From an archaeon (lineage in GTDB: Archaea > Nanobdellota > Nanobdellia > Woesearchaeales > JAHJEM01), in NCBI GenBank assembly GCA_020057445.1, contig JAGVFV010000156.1, forward strand, positions 1 to 5,259: DNA of 5,259 nt. Reading direction: 5' to 3'. This document shows, in pieces, positions 1 through 4,970 of this stretch. A program made the translations under genes and the position numbers. The first letter of the stretch is position 1. Every line of letters begins with the position of its first letter. The notes under the pieces were generated by a model. It had not been told where the DNA came from. It saw only the letters and a list, made by a program, of their open reading frames with translations, and did not search any database.

Positions 1-1
1 A

Positions 2-580
2 TCGGAGAATAATTCAAACGATCTTGCACAATACATAACCACTACAGCAATCCGCAGTGGATATGATGCTGTATGCTATACCTGTAGTACCTACTCTGAG
101 CCCTGTGCGTCATGGTCGTGCAGGGAGGGTTGCATCTGCCGACCTGGACCGCGTCCAGATGATTTTTCTCAGTATTATAGTCGACAATATATGACCTATG
201 ACGATCATGGGTATCAATACGGATGGGTAGTACTGGAATCCCTCCCTTCAAGCAGTACATATTTACCATGGCTCGGCCTGTCTTATTCTTTCGCGGATGC
301 ATGCCTGACTAATGATTTCAAGGAAGGACAAGAGTACACCTTCGGCATGACTTTTATGAGAAGGGGCGGAATTGGATATCATGGCGCAGTGACTCCTTCT
401 TGGAGCGGGGGGGAAAAGGCAAAAAAGACAATGGAAATTCTGACCGACCCAATAACGCCATCATTTGGAGACCTTAATAGGCAACTGCTCATCCAACGGA
501 CAAACAGATTAAATGAAGATTTTGTTTTCCTTGGTGATCCTGTCCTCGTCCCCCATGTTAAGGAGGTGGATTGGTCATGA
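2..580 (+). CDS. Gingipain-like (C25, clan CD) cysteine peptidase, C-terminal part, 5' end cut by the window
   Basis: The frame is open from base 2, so the gene starts upstream; 192 residues are visible. Seen: a clan CD dyad, His69-Gly in DDHGYQYGW (His codon 206-208) and Ala-Cys101 in DACLTNDF (Cys codon 302-304), 32 residues apart. After it come a hydrophobic strand with GGIGYHGAVTPSW (about 123-135) and a closing FLGDPVLVP (about 176-184). Known of the family: gingipains have a His-Gly, an Ala-Cys-x-x-x-Asp-Phe about 33 residues later, a strand ending near Ser-Trp, and a terminal Gly-Asp-Pro strand, in this order. I infer a secreted or surface endopeptidase; the signal peptide and propeptide would lie upstream. 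Odd: six cysteines (25, 28, 35, 40, 44, 46) sit just before the catalytic His, possibly disulfides or a metal site. The ATG at 191 lies inside the domain and is not the start. The stop overlaps the next ATG (ATGA), so the two genes are probably co-translated. The alternative is an inactive caspase-fold homologue. Confidence 0.72.
   Translation, partial: SENNSNDLAQYITTTAIRSGYDAVCYTCSTYSEPCASWSCREGCICRPGPRPDDFSQYYSRQYMTYDDHGYQYGWVVLESLPSSSTYLPWLGLSYSFADACLTNDFKEGQEYTFGMTFMRRGGIGYHGAVTPSWSGGEKAKKTMEILTDPITPSFGDLNRQLLIQRTNRLNEDFVFLGDPVLVPHVKEVDWS
560..568 (+). promoter_or_regulatory. Strong Shine-Dalgarno site (AAGGAGGTG)
   Basis: AAGGAGGTG lies 8 nt before the ATG at 577, an ideal spacing. It decides the start: the in-frame TTG at 571 lies only 2 nt from the site and would be too close. 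The site sits inside the last codons of the upstream peptidase gene, so the second gene is translated by its own ribosome recruitment or by coupling through the ATGA overlap. It is the only strong site of this kind in the window. Confidence 0.88.
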
Positions 581-1368
581 AACCCCTGTTCCATTGCATG
601 ATATTTCTCATGATCATGGGCGCTGTTTTTGCACTTGACTTGGATATTGCTGTGCAAGATAAATTCCATGATGACGAATCGCTCCAGTTCACATACTCCT
701 TGATGTCAGATAGTGATACTGAAACCACCTTTGTCCCGTATATGTTCTGTATGGATTCTCCTGTCGCGCTTCTTCAAGAACAACACGCATCGCTTAAGGC
801 GGGGATTCCATTCATAGGAACATATGCGTATGGAATACAAGGAAAGGACCTGGAGCCAACGACCTGTGCAGCCATGATTCACGTTATCGCTCCGATTGAC
901 CAGAGAGCGGAAAAAGAATTTACGATTGATACGCTCCCAAGCTACGATTTTTCTTCTAGCGCCGGAAATAAACCAGGGGAGACAACCTTTCAAAAGATAT
1001 TTTATCTTGGTGACACCTTTTATTTCAATAACAAGAACGAGGCAGTTATCGCAAAAATAACCTTCCCTGACGGAAAAACATTGCCAGCTGACGCAGCTCT
1101 CCTAGACCAGCTCGGCACCTACACTCTTACCTATAGCCTGCAGAAGCAAGGGTTCAAGCCGATCATTGATCAAAAAACGAGATTCGCGGTCATCACTGGG
1201 CCAGCGAAACCGATAGTAATCAGCCCAGCAGCACCACAAAAAAAGAACCTTGTCGGCGCAAGCACAGGGATCACCGGACGGCAGGACAAGTCCATCTGGC
1301 TTATTGGAAGCATTTTCGGGTTTCTTATATCAATTGCAGTCCTCGTTCTCACGTCAAAAAAGCGGTAA
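577..1368 (+). CDS. Secreted, C-terminally membrane-anchored beta-rich surface protein of unknown function
   Basis: I do not recognise a named family. The 263-residue product has an N-terminal hydrophobic signal peptide (about 1-19, probable cleavage after AVFA). Next is a first extracellular domain (about 20-118) with alternating beta-type residues and two cysteines (58 and 97) that could form a disulfide. A short Ser/Gly/Pro linker (about 125-136) follows, then a second beta-rich domain (about 138-207) resembling an Ig-like or macroglobulin-like fold (GDTFYF, FPDGKTLP, LGTYTLTY). A Pro/Gly-rich stalk (about 208-236) leads to one transmembrane helix (about 239-259) ending in Lys-Lys-Arg, so the bulk should face outside and the tail inside. 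The start is the ATG at 577, set by the Shine-Dalgarno site. The gene overlaps the upstream peptidase gene by 4 nt; a role as its anchor, substrate or partner is inference only. Asp codons are evenly GAT and GAC, unlike the GAC-biased genes downstream. Confidence 0.85.
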   Translation: MKPLFHCMIFLMIMGAVFALDLDIAVQDKFHDDESLQFTYSLMSDSDTETTFVPYMFCMDSPVALLQEQHASLKAGIPFIGTYAYGIQGKDLEPTTCAAMIHVIAPIDQRAEKEFTIDTLPSYDFSSSAGNKPGETTFQKIFYLGDTFYFNNKNEAVIAKITFPDGKTLPADAALLDQLGTYTLTYSLQKQGFKPIIDQKTRFAVITGPAKPIVISPAAPQKKNLVGASTGITGRQDKSIWLIGSIFGFLISIAVLVLTSKKR

Positions 1369-1387
1369 ATAAGCAGTAAATAAGCAG
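1366..1387 (+). repeat. 11-bp perfect tandem duplication (TAAATAAGCAG x2)
   Basis: TAAATAAGCAG occurs twice head to tail, at 1366-1376 and 1377-1387, followed by a third TAA at 1388. The first copy begins with the stop codon of the membrane-anchored protein gene, so the duplication adds extra stops after it. Each copy contains TAAATAAG, which resembles an archaeal TATA box. The second copy is centred about 32 nt before the GTG at 1412, so it could serve as that ORF's promoter. It may equally be a neutral replication-slippage duplication. Confidence 0.9.
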
Positions 1388-1407
1388 TAATGGCGGGAGA
1401 CAAACAA

Positions 1408-1431
1408 GCGCGTGTTCCACCACACCCGCGC
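1408..1431 (+). other. GC-rich imperfect hairpin over a possible GTG start
   Basis: GCGCG at 1408-1412 can pair with CGCGC at 1427-1431. After one mismatch, GT (1414-1415) can pair with AC (1424-1425), leaving a loop of about 8 nt. The stem covers the G of the GTG at 1412. No T-run follows directly, so it does not look like an intrinsic terminator. It might limit initiation at the GTG, or be a chance product of a GC-rich patch. Confidence 0.35.
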
Positions 1432-1534
1432 ATTCAAGCAACTTGAGAAGAAATACAAGGATCCTGAAGCAGAAGCACACCTGGTCGAATTCCTGAGGAA
1501 GCAGAAGCGAGGAAAATGGTTCCATCTCTGGTGA
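1412..1534 (+). CDS. Possible small, highly charged protein (40 residues)
   Basis: This is an unrecognised small ORF. From the GTG at 1412 the frame reads VFHHTRAFKQLEKKYKDPEA onward and ends KRGKWFHLW before TGA. The composition is protein-like: many Lys, Glu and Arg, a predicted amphipathic helix through the middle, and an aromatic C-terminal tail with two tryptophans. The frame is open back to a TAA at 1388, and GTG 1412 is the only usual start in it. GGAG at 1396-1399 is 12 nt upstream, weak and rather distant as a ribosome site. A TATA-like box lies in the tandem repeat upstream. It could be a genuine small basic protein, possibly nucleic-acid binding, or the 3' remnant of a larger gene whose 5' part was lost. 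No homologue is claimed. Confidence 0.42.
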   Translation: MFHHTRAFKQLEKKYKDPEAEAHLVEFLRKQKRGKWFHLW

Positions 1535-1541
1535 CCATCAC

Positions 1542-1550
1542 TTTTTTAAG
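1542..1550 (+). promoter_or_regulatory. Archaeal TATA box (TTTTTTAAG) for the methyltransferase gene
   Basis: TTTTTTAAG is centred about 27 nt before the ATG at 1574, the distance expected if transcription starts at or next to the start codon. The 23 nt between (1551-1573) contain no Shine-Dalgarno motif, so the mRNA is probably leaderless. The T6 run lies 7 nt after the stop of the small ORF and could also help end transcription coming from the left. Confidence 0.7.
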
Positions 1551-1573
1551 ACGAGAACAATTTCCCTCTCTTC

Positions 1574-2275
1574 ATGTCAGACCTTTTTGCAAAAGAAGGG
1601 ACAGAGACAGGATTTGCACCAAGCGATGCAGATGATTTCGCCTCTTGCCTCACTGACCTTCTGCACAGGAAAATCATAGCAGAAGATGACTCTCTCCTGG
1701 AACTTGGCGCAGGATTTGGACACCTCATGATCACTGCCGCACGAGCAAGGATCCCTTCCTACGGGATCGAATACCATCCTGGTCTTGCTGCAAGAGGCAG
1801 AATAGACATCCGGCGCCAAGAGCTCTTTGTCCCGTGCAAACTCGTCCAAGGGAGCTATTATCTTGCAGAATACATCCGCTTGCGGCAGCAAGGGCAGACA
1901 CGTGCCCCCTTCTTTGAGCACGGCGCATTCGTCGACAATCCCTTCTCGCCCCGCATCACCACACCATTCAGCGACGACCTGACAGATCATGTCTATCATC
2001 TCGAAGCGACAATCCCCGATCCCTATTCCTTGCTTGGCATCGGATTCCACAAATTCGACGTCTTCTTCAGCTACACCTGGGGCATCGAACTTCCAAGCAT
2101 CCTCGAGCAGTATGCACGCTATGCACAAGAAGACGCAATCTTCCTCAACCACTCCGCATTCTATCCAGTCGAGCACAAGCGCATGCTCAAAGACATCGGA
2201 CTCTCCTGCACAGTCGAAGGAAAGATGAACGGGAACCCGCTTCTCGCCTATACCAAACAGACGCAACCTTTTTAA
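1574..2275 (+). CDS. Class I SAM-dependent methyltransferase, substrate unknown
   Basis: The 233-residue soluble protein has a Rossmann-fold methyltransferase core. Motif I is LLELGAGFG (about 41-49), which binds S-adenosylmethionine. The second strand ends in an acidic residue, GIEYHP with Glu66, expected to hold the ribose hydroxyls. A later strand, DVFFSYTWG (about 162-170), fits motif IV, and AIFLNHSA (about 188-195) fits the following strand. There is no NPPY motif, which argues against an adenine or glutamine N-methyltransferase. About 100-150 is a family-specific insert rich in Phe, His and Asp (EHGAFVDNPFSP). I cannot name the substrate. The ATG at 1574 is supported by the TATA box about 27 nt upstream. 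The TAA stop lies inside the next gene's TATA box, so the gene ends exactly where the aIF5A promoter begins. Confidence 0.85.
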   Translation: MSDLFAKEGTETGFAPSDADDFASCLTDLLHRKIIAEDDSLLELGAGFGHLMITAARARIPSYGIEYHPGLAARGRIDIRRQELFVPCKLVQGSYYLAEYIRLRQQGQTRAPFFEHGAFVDNPFSPRITTPFSDDLTDHVYHLEATIPDPYSLLGIGFHKFDVFFSYTWGIELPSILEQYARYAQEDAIFLNHSAFYPVEHKRMLKDIGLSCTVEGKMNGNPLLAYTKQTQPF

Positions 2276-2277
2276 AT
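2269..2277 (+). promoter_or_regulatory. TATA box (TTTTTAAAT) of the aIF5A-eL40 unit, overlapping a stop codon
   Basis: TTTTTAAAT is centred about 31 nt before the ATG of aIF5A at 2304. It includes the TAA stop (2273-2275) of the methyltransferase gene. The intervening 26 nt show no Shine-Dalgarno motif, so a leaderless or very short leader is likely. The sequence just upstream (CAACC) is close to that before the box at 2883 (CAACAC), which may reflect a shared TFB-recognition context. Confidence 0.75.
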
Positions 2278-2303
2278 AACTCCCGTCTCCAGAACAGTCT
2301 GGC

Positions 2304-2699
2304 ATGGACATCAAGCACAAATCGGTAGGAGGCCTGAAGAAAGGGGAATACATCATCATCGAAGGTGTAGCCTGCATAGTGACCGACCTTGCCATATCGC
2401 GGCCAGGAAAACACGGACACGCCAAAGTCAACCTCTTTGCTGTCGGCATGCTTGATGGCAAGAAACGGAACCTCGTCATGCCAGGACACGACAACATCGA
2501 AGTCCCTGTCATCGACAAACGAAATGCCCAAGTACTCTCCCTGCACGCCAACCACGCAAACGTGATGGACACAGAAACCTTCGAGACCTTCGACATGGAG
2601 ATTCCTGAAGAGCTGCTTGGACAGGTCAAGGACGGCGTCACTGTCCTCTACTGGCAGATCCTTTCCGACCGCGTCATGAAACAAATCAAACCAGAATAA
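2304..2699 (+). CDS. eif5A: Translation factor aIF5A (hypusine-containing)
   Basis: The 131-residue protein has the normal archaeal length and layout: an N-terminal SH3-like domain (about 1-69) and a C-terminal OB-fold domain (about 72-131). The hallmark loop SRPGKHGHAK (32-41) carries Lys36, the residue that deoxyhypusine synthase modifies in this family. The factor binds the ribosomal E site, reaches the P-site tRNA and relieves stalling, notably at proline-rich stretches; it also aids termination. Other family signs are the opening phrase SVGGLKKGEYIIIEG and the ending VLYWQILSDRVMKQIKPE. Asp codons are almost all GAC (8 of 9), in keeping with a highly expressed gene. The modifying enzyme is not in the window. 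It is transcribed from its own TATA box and very likely together with the eL40 gene 2 nt downstream. Confidence 0.97.
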   Translation: MDIKHKSVGGLKKGEYIIIEGVACIVTDLAISRPGKHGHAKVNLFAVGMLDGKKRNLVMPGHDNIEVPVIDKRNAQVLSLHANHANVMDTETFETFDMEIPEELLGQVKDGVTVLYWQILSDRVMKQIKPE

Positions 2700-2701
2700 A
2701 A

Positions 2702-2863
2702 ATGGCAAAATTCCACGAAGCAGAAAAGCGACTCCTCATCAACATATTCGTCTGCAGGAAATGCAAGTCCAAAGTACGGGCACCAAACCTCAAAGTGCTC
2801 ACCGGAAAGGTACGTTGCAGGAAATGCCACAGCCACGTCCTTAGGCCTGTCAGAAGGAAGTAA
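2702..2863 (+). CDS. rpl40e: Large-subunit ribosomal protein eL40 (L40e), zinc ribbon
   Basis: This 53-residue basic protein begins MAKFHEAEKRL and ends LRPVRRK, both typical of archaeal eL40. Two CxxC knuckles, Cys18/Cys21 and Cys39/Cys42, should bind one zinc ion, and Arg/Lys around them contact rRNA. The linker between the knuckles is 17 residues. The euryarchaeal and crenarchaeal forms I recall have about 10, so this looks like a longer-linker variant, possibly a DPANN form (from memory, unchecked). The residue after the second knuckle is His43, where Gly is common. The gene begins 2 nt after the aIF5A stop with no Shine-Dalgarno motif or TATA box of its own, so it is almost certainly the second gene of that operon and may rely on reinitiation. 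Confidence 0.9.
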   Translation: MAKFHEAEKRLLINIFVCRKCKSKVRAPNLKVLTGKVRCRKCHSHVLRPVRRK

Positions 2864-2882
2864 ATCTGAGTAAACACAACAC

Positions 2883-2890
2883 TTTTAAAT
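2883..2890 (+). promoter_or_regulatory. TATA box (TTTTAAAT) of the site-2 protease-trmJ unit
   Basis: TTTTAAAT is centred about 26.5 nt before the ATG at 2913, the leaderless distance. The 22 nt between are pyrimidine-rich with no Shine-Dalgarno motif. The A-rich stretch before the box (AAACACAACAC) would be the TFB-binding region. The box lies 19 nt after the eL40 stop, so its T-run could also mark the end of the aIF5A-eL40 transcript. Confidence 0.78.
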
Positions 2891-2912
2891 CATCTCCTTT
2901 CCTTTCACGCTC

Positions 2913-4280
2913 ATGGCAGCATTACAGACACTCCTTGCCTACAAGTGGGTGATCCTCTTCTATGGCGGAATCATACTCCTATTGTACATCTACAGGAAAC
3001 GGTTCGAGAGCCAAGGAGCGCTCGTCAAGCTCTACAGGACAAAACTTGGTCTCAATGCGATGGATAGGATCGCATCCAACCGCCACAAGAGAGAACACAT
3101 GGGCGAGACCATCATCAGAAACGCGCTCCCGCTCATAGGCATCCTCACCCTCCTCCTCTTGCCAGGGCTCTTCGGATGGGTCACTTACCCGAAAGTGCTG
3201 CACTCCATCATCATTATTTCCATAAGCATCCTGCTTGCAATCTACATCCTTGCCATCATCATCTTCCGTCCCATCCGTCTCGCAAGCCTCCACGGCGTGT
3301 ACATCGGCTATGCAGGCATGCTCCTCATCGTCTGCTTCATCATCTACGGCGTCTACCAGGTCATCTTTGTCCCGGGCGCGCCTCCTCCATTACAACCAGT
3401 CATCCCGGGCGTGCCGATTCCGGGAAGTCCCATCAAAGTACCGCTCATCATCGGCTGGATAGCTCTCTTCATCTCCGCAGTCATCCACGAATTTTCCCAT
3501 GGGGTCGTCTCCCGCGCCTATGGCATCAAGGTCAAGAGCTCAGGATTCGCATTCATAGGCCCGCTCGCAGCGGCATTTGTCGAGCCAGACGAGAAGAAAG
3601 TCGCAAGGTCAAAGAAAAAAGTCCAGAACTCCATCTTTGCAGCAGGACCCTTCTCCAACATCCTCCTTGCCAGCCTCATGATACTCATCCTCAGTTTCAT
3701 CCTCACGCCCATCATTTCAGCATATCTTCGGCCGGCAGGAGTGACTTTCCAGTCAGTGCAGCAAGGATATCCGGCAGAAGCGGCAGGAATCATGCCAGAG
3801 ACAGTGTATACCATGGTCAACGGAGAGCCGATCATCGACGTCCCTTCATTCTTCACAGCAGTCGAAAACCTCACGCCAAACGAGACAATAACTCTCGGAA
3901 ATGCAAAGACGACGACGACCATCATCGCCACAACCAACCCCCAGAACGCGACAAAAGGATACCTCGGCGTCATGGGACCGGACACATTCTATGAGAATGA
4001 AAAAACACCTTTTGCAGTCATCATCATCTGGATTGCCAAACTCCTCAACTGGATATTCATCATCTCGCTTGGCCTTGGCCTTGCAAACCTCCTTCCCCTC
4101 GGACCAGTCGACGGAGGACGCCTCTTCAACACAGCCGCAATCACCGCATTTGGCAAGAAAAAAGGCAAAAAAGTATGGACATACGTCACTATCGCCTTCA
4201 TCATCATCATCATCGTCCTCTTCTACCCCATCATCAAGGCAACATTCCTTGCGCTCATCAAAGCGCTCCACATCATCTAG
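2913..4280 (+). CDS. Site-2 protease-like intramembrane zinc metalloprotease (M50) with PDZ domain
   Basis: This 455-residue polytopic membrane protein should cleave substrates within the membrane, as S2P-family enzymes do in regulated proteolysis. Hydrophobic segments are seen near 12-27, 70-90, 96-118, 128-152, 176-200, 239-270, 368-398 and 421-448. The catalytic helix holds His192-Glu193-Phe-Ser-His196 (HExxH): the two His bind zinc and Glu is the catalytic base. The third ligand is Asp400 in NLLPLGPVDGG (392-402), the family's second motif. Between them, about 273-354, lies a PDZ-like domain (GYPAEAAGI, MVNGEPI) that probably gates or binds substrate. A proline-rich loop (about 154-173) precedes the catalytic helix. 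All key residues are present, so it should be active. The ATG at 2913 fits the TATA box at 2883-2890. The trmJ gene follows after 3 nt, so they share a transcript. No anti-sigma-like substrate is encoded nearby; the substrate is unknown. Confidence 0.95.
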   Translation: MAALQTLLAYKWVILFYGGIILLLYIYRKRFESQGALVKLYRTKLGLNAMDRIASNRHKREHMGETIIRNALPLIGILTLLLLPGLFGWVTYPKVLHSIIIISISILLAIYILAIIIFRPIRLASLHGVYIGYAGMLLIVCFIIYGVYQVIFVPGAPPPLQPVIPGVPIPGSPIKVPLIIGWIALFISAVIHEFSHGVVSRAYGIKVKSSGFAFIGPLAAAFVEPDEKKVARSKKKVQNSIFAAGPFSNILLASLMILILSFILTPIISAYLRPAGVTFQSVQQGYPAEAAGIMPETVYTMVNGEPIIDVPSFFTAVENLTPNETITLGNAKTTTTIIATTNPQNATKGYLGVMGPDTFYENEKTPFAVIIIWIAKLLNWIFIISLGLGLANLLPLGPVDGGRLFNTAAITAFGKKKGKKVWTYVTIAFIIIIIVLFYPIIKATFLALIKALHII

Positions 4281-4283
4281 ACA

Positions 4284-4970
4284 ATGCTCTCCATCGTTCT
4301 CATCGGGCCGGAACACCCTGGAAACATCGGCGCGATCGCACGTGTCATGGACAATTTCAACCTTACATCACTATTTCTTGTACATCCACAGTGCGACCAT
4401 CTCTCTGAAGAAGCGACCAACCGTGCGACGCATGGCATCACTATACTCAAGAAAGCAAAGACCATCCCGCTACAGAAACTCAAATCGTTCGACGTCATCA
4501 TCGGTACGACAGCACGCGTAGGCACAGATTACAACATCAGACGCTCACCCCTGCTGCCGACTGATCTTGCGAGAAAAATATCACAGATCAAAAGCAAAAA
4601 AATCGCGCTTGTCTTCGGCAGGGAATCCCGCGGACTATCAAATGACGAGATCGCGCTCTGTGATTTCCTGGTCACCATCCCGACCGCAAAGAAGAGCCCG
4701 ACACTCAATCTTAGCCATGCAGTGGCCATCATCCTCTATGAACTTTCCAGACAGCAGCTCTCAGACGAGCTTCTTTCGCCCTTTGCACCCATCAGCAACG
4801 ACGAAAAAAAGATCCTCTATTCCCTCATCGACAAGAGACTCGACGCCATGACATTCCCGACGCCCCACAAGCGGGAGACGCAGAAAAAGGTCTGGCGCCA
4901 CGTCCTTGGAAAAGCCATGCTCACCAAACGAGAAGCGTTTGCGCTCTTAGGATTCTTCAAGAAACTGTAG
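4284..4970 (+). CDS. trmJ: TrmJ-type tRNA 2'-O-methyltransferase (SPOUT/SpoU superfamily)
   Basis: The 228-residue protein shows the three SpoU motifs that form the SAM-binding trefoil knot. Motif 1 is PEHPGNIGAIAR with Asn14 and Arg20, motif 2 is FGRESRGLS (111-119) with Glu114, and motif 3 is TLNLSHAVAI (140-149) with Asn142 and Ser144. The early GPEHPGNIG and the helical C-terminal extension (about 165-228) match TrmJ rather than TrmH or the 23S rRNA enzymes. TrmJ methylates the 2'-hydroxyl at position 32 of tRNA anticodon loops; the archaeal enzyme I recall (Sulfolobus) prefers C32. Target choice here is inference. The gene starts 3 nt after the protease stop with no Shine-Dalgarno motif, so translation may depend on coupling. 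Its 3' end overlaps the convergent regulator gene by 14 nt. Confidence 0.93.
   Translation: MLSIVLIGPEHPGNIGAIARVMDNFNLTSLFLVHPQCDHLSEEATNRATHGITILKKAKTIPLQKLKSFDVIIGTTARVGTDYNIRRSPLLPTDLARKISQIKSKKIALVFGRESRGLSNDEIALCDFLVTIPTAKKSPTLNLSHAVAIILYELSRQQLSDELLSPFAPISNDEKKILYSLIDKRLDAMTFPTPHKRETQKKVWRHVLGKAMLTKREAFALLGFFKKL

Noticed and set aside
571..576. TTG start at 571 for the membrane-anchored protein
   Set aside because: Only 2 nt separate it from the Shine-Dalgarno site, while the ATG at 577 has ideal spacing and forms the usual ATGA overlap.
191..580. Complete small protein starting at the ATG at 191
   Set aside because: The same frame is open back to base 2, and the ATG lies five residues before the predicted catalytic His, so it is internal to a larger domain.
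1390..1446. 18-codon ORF from the ATG at 1390
   Set aside because: It is short and its Pro/Arg composition is not convincing; the frame from GTG 1412 looks more like protein.
1577..2641. Long minus-strand open frame (354 codons) spanning the methyltransferase and aIF5A genes
   Set aside because: It is fully antisense to two well-supported genes. Its length follows from their C-rich third positions, and its translation has no recognisable domain.
3176..3994. Plus-strand open frame (272 codons) inside the site-2 protease gene
   Set aside because: The translation is dominated by His, Arg, Pro and Ser from repeated ATC-type codons read out of frame. The zinc and PDZ motifs are in the other frame.
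4200..4214. (ATC)5 microsatellite
   Set aside because: It encodes five Ile of the last transmembrane helix in frame; codon bias explains it without a repeat-based function.
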